A stretch of 64,000 nt of DNA from Arthrobacter sp. NtRootA1 (GTDB lineage Bacteria > Actinomycetota > Actinomycetes > Actinomycetales > Micrococcaceae), in assembly GCF_019976975.1 (NCBI RefSeq), contig NZ_AP024630.1, forward strand, positions 3,038,001 through 3,102,000. Direction: 5' to 3'. Below, piece after piece: positions 30,868-42,160 of this stretch. The position numbers and the translations under genes were made by a program. The notes under the pieces were generated by a model that did not search any database, had not been told where the DNA came from, and saw only the letters and a list, made by a program, of their open reading frames with translations. Within the stretch, counting starts at the first letter, position 1. The number at the start of each line of letters is the position of its first letter.

Positions 30868-31278
30868 CTACGCGAGCAGTGACGGCTTGAGCTTCTGGAG
30901 CCGGCCGAGCAAGCCGTTGATGAAGGCCGGTGATTCGTCCGTGGACATCGTCTTGGCGAGGGCCACAGCTTCGCTGACTGCCACTCCGTCCGGGACTTCG
31001 TCGTTGTAGAGGAGCTCCCAGGCACCAATGCGGAGGATGATGCGGTCTACCGAAGGCATCCGCTCCAGCGTCCAGCCTTGGGCATAGGTCTGCAGGAACT
31101 CATCGATGGTTGGCTGCATGGAGACGACGCCCTCAACGATTTCCATCGTGTAAGGGTTAATGACGAGATCCGTCTTCTCCCGACGCGCCTTGAGCGCGTC
31201 GAAAGCCGAAACGGAACGCTGCTCCGCCTCGAAAAGTACTTCAAGTGCCCTGCTACGGGCTTTACCGCGTGCGCTCAC
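30868..31278 (-). CDS. nusB: Transcription antitermination factor NusB
   Basis: With NusE it binds boxA RNA and supports antitermination on rRNA operons. The 136 residues are all-helical, with the N-terminal ARGKARSRALEVLFEAEQ and the C-terminal AVALAKTMSTDESPAFINGLLGRL. The GTG start shares one base with the efp stop, so the two are coupled. The efp-nusB order is common in bacteria. Confidence 0.96.
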   Translation of the reverse strand: MSARGKARSRALEVLFEAEQRSVSAFDALKARREKTDLVINPYTMEIVEGVVSMQPTIDEFLQTYAQGWTLERMPSVDRIILRIGAWELLYNDEVPDGVAVSEAVALAKTMSTDESPAFINGLLGRLQKLKPSLLA

Positions 31279-31841
31279 TAGTCGTTGACCCGGCCCAGGT
31301 AGCTGCCATCGCGGGTATCAACCTTGACTTTGGTGCCCTGCTCCACGAACAGCGGAACCTGGATTTCGTAGCCGGTTTCCACGGTTGCCGGCTTGGTGCC
31401 TGCCGAGGAGCGGTCGCCCTGCAGGCCGGGCTCGGTGTAGGTGATTTCGAGAACGACGCTCGGCGGCAGCTCGATGTACAGCGGAGTGCCTTCGTGGATG
31501 GCGATGTTCACCATCTGGTTCTCAAGCATGAAGTTTGTGGCGTCGCCCACCGTAGCACCGGAAACGGTGATTTGGTCGTAGTCCTGGGTGTCCATGAAGA
31601 CGAAGTCTTCGCCATCCTGGTACAGGTACTGGTAGTCACGGCGGTCAACCGTAGCGGTCTCGATCTTCAGGCCGGCGTTGAAGGTCTTGTCAACCACCTT
31701 GCCGGACATGACATTGCGCATCTTGGTGCGAACGAAAGCGCCACCCTTGCCCGGCTTGACGTGCTGGAACTCAATGATGTTCCAGAGCTGGCCCTCGAGC
31801 TTCAGTACGGTTCCGTTCTTGATGTCGTTTGTGGTTGCCAC
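31278..31841 (-). CDS. efp: Elongation factor P
   Basis: Relieves ribosome stalling at polyproline stretches. From the GTG at 31841 (AGAGGA five bases upstream) the protein has 187 residues and three beta-barrel domains. The loop carrying the modifiable position reads KPGKGGAF, so the tip residue is Lys; whether it is modified is unknown and no epmA-like gene is seen here. The longer open frame to 31913 has no homology. Upstream, a TAGAAT -10-like box near 31960 would give a leader of about 115 bases. Confidence 0.96.
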   Translation of the reverse strand: MATTNDIKNGTVLKLEGQLWNIIEFQHVKPGKGGAFVRTKMRNVMSGKVVDKTFNAGLKIETATVDRRDYQYLYQDGEDFVFMDTQDYDQITVSGATVGDATNFMLENQMVNIAIHEGTPLYIELPPSVVLEITYTEPGLQGDRSSAGTKPATVETGYEIQVPLFVEQGTKVKVDTRDGSYLGRVND

Positions 31842-32008
31842 TCGTATCCTCTGGTTTCTCTCACTGGTTCTAGCTACGGTTTCTAGCTTCCAGCCGGGTA
31901 TGCCAGCCAGCATGCCAACAGGCGTGCCAGCGCGTATTTATCAAAAATCCAAGAACCATTCTACCGGCAAATGGGAAGTGGCTTGGTTTCGGGTGGTTCC
32001 AGCCTGGA

Positions 32009-32526
32009 TCAGGATGCGAGTTCCAGCACGTCCCTGGCCCGTTGGAGGGCAACCGCGGAGGAGTAAATCAGCGCGGCATCGGCGGCGTTGGCAACCCTCA
32101 GGTCCAGGGCCCTGGCGAACTCTTCGGACGCTGCCAGCGCATTTCCGCTCACGAAGTAGGCCCTGCCCAAATACTGGTGAACGATCGCTTCCTTGGAGGT
32201 GCCGTTGACTTCCTGCAGCAGCTGGCGGAACAGCTGGATGGCACGGTCCAGGCGGTTGGTGGCCCGGTGGACTTCAGCTTCAAAAATCCGCAACCGGAAG
32301 GATTCCGGGTCTTTGTAGCGGGCTTCGGCGAGCAATTCCGCTGCTTCCTTGGGCTGGTTCTCCAGCAGCAGCGCCATAATGCGGTCCGCCGGATCTTCCG
32401 AAGCAGCCAACGCTGATTCCAGTGCGTCTTCATTGACGACGACGGGCAGCAGAGTGTCGGGATTCATGCGGACGCCCGGGAACCCTGCGGTTGGCCAATC
32501 GCTGACGCCTTCCCTGAGGGCGGTCA

Positions 32527-32527
<1 letters not shown>
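32009..32527 (-). CDS. TPR-like protein of unknown function
   Basis: A 172-residue soluble helical protein with tetratricopeptide-like repeats (about 45-165: AAELLAEARYKDPESFRLRIFEAEVH; AIVHQYLGRAYFVSGN; AASEEFARALDLR). No enzyme motif is visible. The ATG shares a base with the aroB stop, so it is translated with the shikimate genes, but its sequence gives no link to that pathway. Homologues in this position are annotated only as hypothetical or TPR proteins. Confidence 0.8.
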
Positions 32528-34180
<1,653 letters not shown>

Positions 34181-34181
<1 letters not shown>

Positions 34182-35380
34182 TACCGTCCGACCGAGTCCA
34201 GGGTTGCCGGGATGTTCTCGAGGTAGCTCTGCAGGTTACGCGTGGTCTCGGCCACGGAGTCGCCACCGAACTTCTCGGCAATGGCTTCTGCGAGGACAAG
34301 GGCCACCATGGCCTCGGCCACAACGCCCGCTGCTGGAACTGCACAAACGTCCGAACGCTGGTGGTGGGCCTTGGCTGGTTCCCCGGTGCTGACATCAATG
34401 GTGCGCAGCGCGCGGGGAACAGTGGCAATGGGCTTCATGGCTGCACGGACGCGCAGAACTTCTCCGATGCTCATGCCACCCTCAATGCCGCCGGCACGGT
34501 TGGTCTGACGAATAATTTTGCCGTTCTCATCCTTGAGGATTTCGTCGTGCGCTGCAGAACCGCGGCGGGCAGCGGTGAGGAACCCGTCACCGACCTCAAC
34601 GCCCTTAATGGCCTGGATGCCCATCAGCGCAGCGGCCAGTCGGGAATCGAGGCGGCGGTCCCAGTGGACGTAACTGCCCAATCCAGGCGGAAGTCCGTAG
34701 GCAAGGACCTCAACCACGCCTCCAAGGGTCTCGCCTTCCTTGTGGGCGGCATCCACCTCGGCGACCATTGCATCCGAAGTCTCGCGGTCGAAGCAGCGCA
34801 AGGGATCTGCGTCAAGGGCGATGACGTCCTTGGGCAGAGGCAACGCCTTGCCCTCGGGTACGGTGACGCTGGCAATGGAAACGGTATGGCTTACCAATTC
34901 CACGCCCAGCTGCTTAAGGAACTGGGCGGCAACGGTACCGAGAGCAACACGGGTGGCGGTTTCACGCGCACTTGCGCGCTCAAGGACCGGACGGGCTTCG
35001 TCAAAGCCGTACTTCTGCATCCCGGTGAAATCGGCATGCCCAGGACGCGGGCGCGTCAGGGGCGCGTTGCGGGCTTGGTCGGCAAGGACTTCAGGGTCCA
35101 CAGGATCAGCAGACATAATCTGCTCCCACTTTGGCCATTCGGTGTTGCCCACCTGAATAGCGACCGGACCACCCTGGGTGATGCCGTGGCGTACGCCACC
35201 GAGGATCGTGACTTCGTCCTGTTCAAACTTCATGCGGGCACCACGCCCATAGCCCAGGCGACGACGCGCCAAGGCATCACGGATTTGCCCACTGGTGAGT
35301 TCAACACCGGCGGGCACGCCTTCAACAATTCCGATCAGAGCCGGACCATGGGATTCACCGGCAGTCAACCAACGCAACAT
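34181..35380 (-). CDS. aroC: Chorismate synthase
   Basis: Makes chorismate from EPSP using reduced FMN. From the ATG at 35380 it has 399 residues. It begins [17 protein letters not shown], contains the [10 protein letters not shown] and [13 protein letters not shown] signatures, and is close to actinobacterial family length. The open frame runs on to 35443 but the extra residues lack homology. It lies 26 bases after aroE. EPSP synthase and DHQ dehydratase genes are not in the window. Confidence 0.97.
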
Positions 35381-35406
35381 ATAACCAATCCTGCCATGTA
35401 AGGCCT

Positions 35407-36261
35407 CTAGAACACTCGCCGGGGAAGCCCAACTGAGTCGCACATCACATCTATGACGGAGGCGTCAACGTCACAGCCACTGAACTGCCGGATCTGCTCC
35501 GCAGCTTGGTACATCAGCATTTCAAGCCCTGGAACCACCGCTCCCCCATGGCCGTGCCAAACCTCGGCGAGGCGGCTCGGCCAAGGGTCATAAGCGACGT
35601 CCAGCAAAACCCCCGCCCCGGTTCCTGGCAGGGCAGCGAGTTCCTCCGCAAGCGCGTCGGCCGCGCGCGGTGGAAAAGTGGAGATGACCAGCCCGGACCC
35701 AGCCACAGCTGTGGCCGCCTCACTGAGGGGCCGGACCCGCAGGGAAATTCCGACGGCGGCCGCAGCGGCTTGGGCGTCGACGGCACGGGTTGTGTCCCGA
35801 ACGAAAACGTCGACGTGTTCAGCTCCGAGCTCGCGGACGGCAGCGACCGCAGCCGCTGAGGTACCTCCACCGCCAAGAACAGCGGCATGCCCTGCCGAAG
35901 CGATTCCGGCGTAACGTACTGCCTCTACGATGCCCTTGACGTCGGTGTTGTAGCCGACTCGGCGGACCGATCCGCCGTCGTTCTCGAAGACGACCGTGTT
36001 GATAACGCCCAAATGGGCGCCCGCGCCACGAACCTCATCGACTTCCCTGACCATGGCCGATTTCAGGGGCATGGTTACCGAAAGCCCGCACCACGACCCA
36101 TCCCCGCGAAGGGAGTCCATGAACGCCGGCAACCTATCGACCGTCAAGTCGATTGCCGAGTACTCGATGTCCACGCCGAGCTTGGCGTAGGCAGCAGTGT
36201 GCATCGCCGGGGACTTCGAATGCGAGATCGGGTGCCCGAGGACCGCGGCGCGACGACTCAC
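35407..36261 (-). CDS. aroE: Shikimate dehydrogenase
   Basis: Reduces 3-dehydroshikimate to shikimate with NADPH. The 284 residues start [21 protein letters not shown], have the catalytic Lys in [10 protein letters not shown] and a Rossmann motif [16 protein letters not shown] prefer the GTG at 36261 that overlaps the mltG stop by four bases over the upstream start at 36291. The position after mltG and ruvX is conserved in actinobacteria. Confidence 0.95.
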   Translation of the reverse strand: MSRRAAVLGHPISHSKSPAMHTAAYAKLGVDIEYSAIDLTVDRLPAFMDSLRGDGSWCGLSVTMPLKSAMVREVDEVRGAGAHLGVINTVVFENDGGSVRRVGYNTDVKGIVEAVRYAGIASAGHAAVLGGGGTSAAAVAAVRELGAEHVDVFVRDTTRAVDAQAAAAAVGISLRVRPLSEAATAVAGSGLVISTFPPRAADALAEELAALPGTGAGVLLDVAYDPWPSRLAEVWHGHGGAVVPGLEMLMYQAAEQIRQFSGCDVDASVIDVMCDSVGLPRRVF

Positions 36262-37982
36262 ACGCACCGTCCGGCGTGGGCCTGGCACCACGCGTTGTAC
36301 TGCTCAACGTAAGTGCTGTGTTCGGCCAGCGTCTTGGAGAACTTGGTCTCCTTGGTGTCCAGGTTGATGGTCACCCAGTACAGGTAATCATTTTGGGTCG
36401 GTTTGGCCGCCGCATCGATCGCCGTCTTACCCGGGGAACCAATCGGACCAGCAGGCAGCCCAGGGTTCGCATAGGTGTTGTAGGTGTTGGACTTGTCAGC
36501 CTTCTCTTCATCGGTGAGGTGGAAGGACTTCTTACCCAGGCCATAGGTGACTGTGGCATCCGACTGGATGAGGCCGTTGGTCTCGGTGTTGTTGGGCTTG
36601 AGCCGGTTATAAATGGCGCCGGCGACGTTTCCGTAGTCGGCCTGGCCACCCTCCGCCTGGACGATGCTGGCGATGGTTACGGTGTCGTACTGCTTGGCCG
36701 GATCCGTAATTCCTTGGGCCTTGAGCTCATCAAGGGTGCCGGAGACCAGCTTCTGGATAATGTCCTTACCCGATGTTCCCAGCGGGAACCGGTACTCTCC
36801 GGGAGCGAGGAAGCCCTCCAGGTTCTTGGCCTTCGCAGGCACCCCGAACTGTCCGGGCGCCTGGTTGAAGCCATTGAGTTGGGCCATGGGAATACCGGAG
36901 CCCTTGGAGATTGCCTCGAGCGACTCGTTGATCCGGAGCCCGGCACTCAGGGCAAAGTAGATCACCTTGGAGGCGTCCTTATTGGCAAGGACCGCCACGG
37001 CGTCGGAGTTTTTCATCTCCGTGCGGAACGTGAATTCGCCCGGCGAGAGTTCGCCGCCGTCCGCCACGAATGCCTTGACGAAGGTATCGGCGTCAGCCAC
37101 CACGTGGTTTTCGACGAGGGCGGTTGCCACTGCCTTGGGACCTGCGCCTTCCGGCACCGTGATGCTGACGGATCCTGTGCCCGGGCCCGGATAGTCCGTG
37201 ACTTTGTCCATACCCAGGAGTGGCTTGAGGAATTGCGCGCCGATCGCGATGGCGGCAACGAAGACTCCCAGCGTGATCAGCAAGGCCAGGATGCGACGAC
37301 GGCGGCGCGCCTTCTTTGCCGCGGCCTTGGATACCGCCGGAGTTTCGACGGGAGCTATCAAATCATGATGGTGGTCGTGATGCAGCTCGTCGTGATGAAG
37401 CTCGTCGTGAAGTTCTTCGTGATCCAGGTGGCCTTCATGGCCTTCGTACGCGTAGTGCGGGTCATGCTCTGTGAACGGATGATCGTCAACGTGGACCGGG
37501 CCGTCATGGACACCGTAGTGGTGGGTTTCATTCACATGACCGGCGAAGACGGGTACAACGGCGGGGACCGTGTGGGCGTCTTCATGCTGCTCTTCGTCCG
37601 AAAGCAACGGATCCGCCGGCGTTTCAGTATGTTCAGGCGTCTCGGTGTGTACGGGCGTTTCAGTATGTGCAGGCGTTTCGGTGACTACCGGCGTCGCAAC
37701 AGTTGGTGAAGCCTCCGGAACCGGTGGAACAGCCGGAGCAGGAACATCCGCCTCCACCGGTTCAGGCACAGTAGTCGGCCGGGGAACGGCGGGAATCGGA
37801 CGGGGCAGTTCAGGCTCAACGTCGGTCGAAGGCGCTGCTTCCCCCGGCGTCGCTTCGGGAACGGGTACGACGTTCTGGTTCTGGGTGGCGAGGAATCGTT
37901 CCCGCGCCCGCAGTTCCTTGCGGGTCAGCGGCATGCCGCCGCCAGCGGTTCCGCTGGAGGGGTCGTTGTTGACCGGGCTCAC
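36258..37982 (-). CDS. mltG: Endolytic murein transglycosylase MltG, with histidine-rich cytoplasmic tail
   Basis: Cuts nascent peptidoglycan strands outside the membrane and sets glycan length. The 574 residues have a long cytoplasmic region (1-230), one membrane segment (about 231-249) and a YceG/MltG catalytic domain with the active Glu in ASIVQAEGG and the YNRLKP segment. The cytoplasmic part is Pro/Glu/Thr-rich with repeats of HTETP, and holds 19 histidines between 149 and 206, mixed with Asp and Glu. This tail is far longer than in Escherichia coli. It overlaps ruvX and aroE by four bases each. Confidence 0.95.
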   Translation of the reverse strand: MSPVNNDPSSGTAGGGMPLTRKELRARERFLATQNQNVVPVPEATPGEAAPSTDVEPELPRPIPAVPRPTTVPEPVEADVPAPAVPPVPEASPTVATPVVTETPAHTETPVHTETPEHTETPADPLLSDEEQHEDAHTVPAVVPVFAGHVNETHHYGVHDGPVHVDDHPFTEHDPHYAYEGHEGHLDHEELHDELHHDELHHDHHHDLIAPVETPAVSKAAAKKARRRRRILALLITLGVFVAAIAIGAQFLKPLLGMDKVTDYPGPGTGSVSITVPEGAGPKAVATALVENHVVADADTFVKAFVADGGELSPGEFTFRTEMKNSDAVAVLANKDASKVIYFALSAGLRINESLEAISKGSGIPMAQLNGFNQAPGQFGVPAKAKNLEGFLAPGEYRFPLGTSGKDIIQKLVSGTLDELKAQGITDPAKQYDTVTIASIVQAEGGQADYGNVAGAIYNRLKPNNTETNGLIQSDATVTYGLGKKSFHLTDEEKADKSNTYNTYANPGLPAGPIGSPGKTAIDAAAKPTQNDYLYWVTINLDTKETKFSKTLAEHSTYVEQYNAWCQAHAGRCV

Positions 37983-38569
37983 AGTTGCAGTCCCCTCGTA
38001 GAAGAATCTGGTTCAGGGCCGGAGGAAGCCTGCAGCATTGGGGCACTGCGGGATGTATCAGACTGCGCCGGTGCATTTACTCGGCGGCCAACGTCCGTTC
38101 CTCTGGCTTTTTGCATGTCGATCGCGTGCTGAAGTATTCCAGCAGCGGCAACCTGATCAACCACTTTACGGTGGTTCTTGCTGCTCATGCCAGCTTCGTG
38201 CAGGTTGCGGTGCGCCGTAACAGTGGAAAGACGCTCGTCTACGAGGTTCACCGGAACGTCCAAACCGGCGCGGGCAAGCTCGCCCGCCAGCAGTTCGGCG
38301 TACTCAGTTGCCATCTGCGCGGAGCTTCGTTCCTCACCCTTCATCGTCTTTGGCAGGCCCACGAAAATCTGCACGGCCCGCATTTCCGTAGCCTGTTTGA
38401 CGACCACGCGAACATCGGAGTTCTTCTTGGCGTCGCGGCCCACTGTCTTAAAAGGCGTGGCCAGGATTTCGTCGGGGTCGCAAATGGCCAGCCCAACCCT
38501 GACGGTGCCGACGTCTACCCCCAGCTTGATGCCTTGGGGGTAGACGCCGCTGTTCGTACTGGAATTCAC
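37979..38569 (-). CDS. ruvX: YqgF/RuvX putative Holliday junction resolvase
   Basis: An RNase H-fold nuclease of the YqgF family, linked to Holliday junction cleavage or pre-16S rRNA maturation. The 196 residues begin with the catalytic region GVDVGTVRVGLAICDP, and contain VGLPKTMKGEERSSA and LVDERLSTVTAHRNL. The C-terminal 45 residues are low complexity and not part of the fold. It lies two bases after alaS and overlaps mltG by four; alaS-ruvX-mltG-aroE is a standard actinobacterial order. Confidence 0.95.
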   Translation of the reverse strand: MNSSTNSGVYPQGIKLGVDVGTVRVGLAICDPDEILATPFKTVGRDAKKNSDVRVVVKQATEMRAVQIFVGLPKTMKGEERSSAQMATEYAELLAGELARAGLDVPVNLVDERLSTVTAHRNLHEAGMSSKNHRKVVDQVAAAGILQHAIDMQKARGTDVGRRVNAPAQSDTSRSAPMLQASSGPEPDSSTRGLQL

Positions 38570-38571
38570 CG

Positions 38572-41250
38572 TTAGCGCTTGGCTATCGCATCCACCACCG
38601 CTGTGAGGGCCTCAGAGACCTTCCCAGCGTCGGTGCCGCCACCTTGGGCGACGTCGTCCTTGCCACCTCCGCCACCACCGAGGATGCCGGCGGCAAGGCG
38701 CACCAATGCTCCGGCCTTCACACCGGCTTCACGGGCAGCCTCATTTGTGGCAATCAAAATGACGGGCCTGTCATTGCTGACACCGGCAACGGCCACAGTG
38801 GCGGCTTCGGAGCCCAGACGGTTGCGGAGGTCGAGGGCAAGGTTCCGGAGATCGTCTGCTCCACCTACCTGGCCGGCATCGTGGGCTACAACGCGCACAC
38901 CTGCTGCGTCCTTGGCGGTGCCCACCAGGTTGGCGGCCGCTGCAGCCAACTGCTCCTTGCGAAGGCGGTCGAGTTCCTTCTCTGTTGCCTTCAACTTGTT
39001 CAACGTGCTGGAGATGCGGTCCGCGAGCTGGCCGGAGGGAACCTTCAGCAGTTCAGTGAGTTCCGTAACCAGTGCACGCTCGGCGGCCAGGTGGCGGAAA
39101 GCATCCAAGCCCACGAAGGCCTCCACGCGGCGGTTTCCGGAACCGACGGACTGCTCACCCAACAGGGAAAGGCTGCCAATAAGGGAGGTATTGGACACGT
39201 GGGTTCCACCACAAAGCTCGCGAGACCACGCGCCGTCGATCTCCACGACACGTACTTCACTGCCGTAGTTCTCGCCGAACAGGGCCATGGCGCCCAGGGC
39301 CTTGGCCTCGGCCAATCCCATGACCTTGGTGTCCACCCGGTAGTTGTTCCGGATGGCGATGTTGGAAACCTCTTCTATTTCGGACCGGGTGGCGGGGCTC
39401 AGGCCCTCCCCCCAGGCGAAGTCGAAGCGGAGGTAGCCAGCCTTGTTATAGGAACCCCGCTGGGTAGCTTCCGGGCCCAGGATCTGGTGCAGCGCGGCAT
39501 GCACAATGTGCGTACCCGTGTGCGCCTGTTCGGCTGCGTGGCGCCGTTCACGGTCGACGGCGGCGCGCACCAGGGCGTCGGTGGCGATCTCACCTTCCCG
39601 GACGATTGCCTTATGGACGCTGAGGCCCTTAACCGGGCGCTGGACGTCCAGGACTTCGACGACGAACCCGTCGCCGGTGATCAGGCCGGTATCGGCCGAC
39701 TGTCCACCGGCTTCGGCATAGAACGGCGTCTCATTGAGCACCAATTCGATTTCGTCGCCCGTGGAGGCGTGGGCCACGCGCTGACCGCCGCTTACGATGC
39801 CGCGGACCTTGGACTCACCTTCAAGCTCGTCGTAGCCGGTAAAGGTGGTCTCGCCCTGGCCCAGCATTTCCTGGTAGGCGCTGAGGTCGGCGTGGCCGCC
39901 CTTCTTGCCTTTGGCATCTGCCTGCGCGCGCTGACGCTGTTCGAGCATGAGCGAGCGGAAGCCGGCTTCGTCAACGTTAAGGCCGGCTTCTTCAGCCATT
40001 TCCAAAGTGAGGTCAATGGGGAATCCATAGGTGTCATGCAGCGCAAAAGCGTCGGCGCCGGACAAGGGAACGCCTGCAGCCTTCGATTCGGCCACTGCAT
40101 CCTCCAGGCGTGCCGTACCCGAAGCGATGGTGCGCAGGAACGCTTTTTCTTCGGCATAAGCGATACGGCTGATGCGGGCGAAGTCCGTCTCCACCACTGG
40201 GTAGACACCCTTCATGGCGTCGCGGGAAGCGGGAAGGAGGTCCGGCAGGCAAGCCTTCTCCACACCGAGCAGGCGCATGGCACGGACGGCCCTGCGGATC
40301 AGCCGGCGCAGGACGTAGCCGCGGCCTTCGTTGGACGGTGCCACGCCGTCGGCAATCAGCATCAGGGCCGAGCGGATGTGGTCGGCGACAACGCGCATGC
40401 GGACGTCGTCAGTGTGGTGCGGATCATCAGCTGACTCCGCAGAGGTGTACTCACGGCCGGACAGCTCGGCAGCTTTGTCAATGACAGGACGGACCTGATC
40501 GGTCTCATACATGTTTTCGACACCCTGGAGAATCATCGCCAGACGTTCCATGCCCAAGCCGGTGTCAATGTTCTTCTGCGGCAGTTCGCCAACGATGTCG
40601 AAGTCCACCTTGGAGTGGACATTCTCGATCTGGTACTGCATGAACACGAGGTTCCAGATTTCGATGTAACGGGTCTCGTCGGCGAGGGGTCCGCCTTCAA
40701 TGCCGTAAGCAGGGCCGCGGTCGTAGTAGATCTCCGAGCAGGGGCCGGCGGGGCCCGGCTGGCCAGTGGACCAGTAGTTGTCAGCCTTGCCCATGCGCTG
40801 GATCCGCTCGGCAGGAATTCCTGTGTTCTTGAGCCACAGTTCCTTGGCTTCGTCGTCTTCTTCGTACACGGTCACCCAGAGGCGTTCCGCCGGAAGCCCA
40901 TAGCCGCCGTCGTCAACGCTCTTGGTGAGCAGCTCGAAAGCGAACTTGATGGCGTCTTCCTTGAAGTAGTCGCCAAAGGAGAAGTTGCCGCACATCTGGA
41001 AGAACGTGCCATGCCGGGCCGTCTTGCCCACCTCCTCGATGTCGCCAGTACGAATGCACTTCTGAACACTCGTGGCACGCGTGTAGGGAGGCTCTTCGCG
41101 CGCGGTCAGATAAGGAATGAATGGGACCATGCCGGCCACAGTGAAGAGAAGTGACGGGTCGCTTGAAACGAGCGACGCGGAGGGAACGGCGGTGTGACCC
41201 TTGCTGACAAAAAAGTCCACCCAGCGCTTGGTGATCTCCTGCGACTTCAT
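38572..41250 (-). CDS. alaS: Alanyl-tRNA synthetase
   Basis: Charges tRNA-Ala and edits mischarged Ser and Gly. From the ATG at 41250 the protein has 892 residues: class II catalytic core (MKSQEITKRWVDFFVSKGHTAVPS), tRNA-recognition helices, an editing domain with HTGTHIVHAAL and CGGTHVSNT, and a C-terminal DHHA1/C-Ala region with a Gly-rich tail. The open frame upstream to 41328 is without homology. Upstream of it there is no T-box. Normal for the family. Confidence 0.97.
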   Translation of the reverse strand: MKSQEITKRWVDFFVSKGHTAVPSASLVSSDPSLLFTVAGMVPFIPYLTAREEPPYTRATSVQKCIRTGDIEEVGKTARHGTFFQMCGNFSFGDYFKEDAIKFAFELLTKSVDDGGYGLPAERLWVTVYEEDDEAKELWLKNTGIPAERIQRMGKADNYWSTGQPGPAGPCSEIYYDRGPAYGIEGGPLADETRYIEIWNLVFMQYQIENVHSKVDFDIVGELPQKNIDTGLGMERLAMILQGVENMYETDQVRPVIDKAAELSGREYTSAESADDPHHTDDVRMRVVADHIRSALMLIADGVAPSNEGRGYVLRRLIRRAVRAMRLLGVEKACLPDLLPASRDAMKGVYPVVETDFARISRIAYAEEKAFLRTIASGTARLEDAVAESKAAGVPLSGADAFALHDTYGFPIDLTLEMAEEAGLNVDEAGFRSLMLEQRQRAQADAKGKKGGHADLSAYQEMLGQGETTFTGYDELEGESKVRGIVSGGQRVAHASTGDEIELVLNETPFYAEAGGQSADTGLITGDGFVVEVLDVQRPVKGLSVHKAIVREGEIATDALVRAAVDRERRHAAEQAHTGTHIVHAALHQILGPEATQRGSYNKAGYLRFDFAWGEGLSPATRSEIEEVSNIAIRNNYRVDTKVMGLAEAKALGAMALFGENYGSEVRVVEIDGAWSRELCGGTHVSNTSLIGSLSLLGEQSVGSGNRRVEAFVGLDAFRHLAAERALVTELTELLKVPSGQLADRISSTLNKLKATEKELDRLRKEQLAAAAANLVGTAKDAAGVRVVAHDAGQVGGADDLRNLALDLRNRLGSEAATVAVAGVSNDRPVILIATNEAAREAGVKAGALVRLAAGILGGGGGGKDDVAQGGGTDAGKVSEALTAVVDAIAKR

Positions 41251-41365
41251 TAGCTGATTACTTACCCTTCTCAATTCACTGCACACGTTGTGCGCGGAAC
41301 CGGCTGTTGCCGTTCCGCAGCTTTCCATTCTGCCCTGTTGCGGGCGCGGGAGCGAACCGTGTTCG

Positions 41366-41608
41366 CTAGCGCCGGCCGGCGTTGGGGTTGTAATCCGTAC
41401 TGGTAATGCCCAACGCGGCCCTCAAGTCCTCTTCGCGTTCATGCATGCCGGAACGCACGGCGTCCGCGAAATCGAACATGCCATCCGCCAGGCGGCCAAC
41501 CGCACGGTTAAGTCCGTCGGGGCCGATGCTGGCCTGGGCCTCGGTGACTTTGCGGAAGGCGATAATGCCAATGGCGACGCCAATGCCCATCCAAACAATT
41601 CTTTTCAT
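41366..41608 (-). CDS. DUF6167-like small membrane-associated protein
   Basis: An 80-residue protein with an N-terminal hydrophobic segment (about 4-20: IVWMGIGVAIGIIAFRK) and a helical amphipathic tail. It resembles the small actinobacterial family found between alaS and rpsD and usually annotated DUF6167. GGAGA lies ten bases before the ATG. It follows the DUF948 gene by 21 bases, so both are likely co-expressed. Function unknown. Confidence 0.75.
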   Translation of the reverse strand: MKRIVWMGIGVAIGIIAFRKVTEAQASIGPDGLNRAVGRLADGMFDFADAVRSGMHEREEDLRAALGITSTDYNPNAGRR

Positions 41609-41629
41609 GTGTTCCCGGTCTCCAATTGG

Positions 41630-42004
41630 TCAGCGGCTGCGACGGCCGGAGGAAGGAGCGCGACGGCCCGCGAAGGCCGAACGAACACCATAGCTAAAGG
41701 CTGCAACCTTGATCAGCGGCGAACCAACCGTCGCAGCCACCAGGGAGGACAGGGCGGAAATGTTCGCCGATGCGTCGGACACGTTCGAGGCGATGCCGTC
41801 GACTTTCTTCAGTTGCTGGTTGGTAGTGGAAACCGTTGCGGTTACTTCGTCCATGAGGGGCGTCGCCCCGTCGCTGATGGATCGGATGGTGGTGCGCACT
41901 TCGTCAAAGACGCCACCGAGCTTCAAGATAGGCACGGCCAACAGCAGGACCAGCAGTGCGAACACTCCTGCTGCGATCAGGCCGGCGATGTCGCCACCAG
42001 ACAT
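41630..42004 (-). CDS. DUF948 domain protein
   Basis: A 124-residue protein with one N-terminal membrane helix (about 5-27: IAGLIAAGVFALLVLLLAVPILKLG) and a long helical segment of DUF948 type, plus a basic Arg/Ser-rich tail. I prefer the second ATG (42004), eight bases after AGGAGA; the first (42013) overlaps that site. Homologues occur between rpsD and alaS in actinobacteria. Function unknown. Confidence 0.8.
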   Translation of the reverse strand: MSGGDIAGLIAAGVFALLVLLLAVPILKLGGVFDEVRTTIRSISDGATPLMDEVTATVSTTNQQLKKVDGIASNVSDASANISALSSLVAATVGSPLIKVAAFSYGVRSAFAGRRAPSSGRRSR

Positions 42005-42071
42005 AGAATTCATCTCCTAGATTGTTGCGCTGCCCGGCACTGCCGGTATCCGGCTTCGGCCAAGGCCTCCC

Positions 42072-42103
42072 CAGTACCCTATCGAAAAAACGTCAGTACC
42101 CTA
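42072..42103 (-). repeat. Duplicated -10-like element upstream of the DUF948 gene
   Basis: TAGGGTACTG occurs twice on the minus strand (42103-42094 and 42081-42072), 22 bases apart. TAGGGT fits the TANNNT -10 rule, so these may be tandem promoters just beyond the rpsD terminator. Confidence 0.4.
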
Positions 42104-42113
42104 CCTACAAAGA

Positions 42114-42139
42114 AAGCCCGTGGCGTGTGCCACGGGCTT
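42114..42139 (-). terminator. Intrinsic terminator of rpsD
   Basis: AAGCCCGTGGC and GCCACGGGCTT form a perfect 11-bp stem around GTGT, followed on the minus strand by TCTTTG. It lies about 22 bases past the rpsD stop. Confidence 0.85.
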
Positions 42140-42160
42140 CCTTGTAAGCGCTGCTTGAAT

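Noticed and set aside
38644..40434. Open frame of 596 codons antisense to alaS
   Set aside because: Shadow of alaS with no motif or ribosome site.
41251..41365. T-box riboswitch upstream of alaS
   Set aside because: No T-box core or terminator; the same is true upstream of aspS and hisS.
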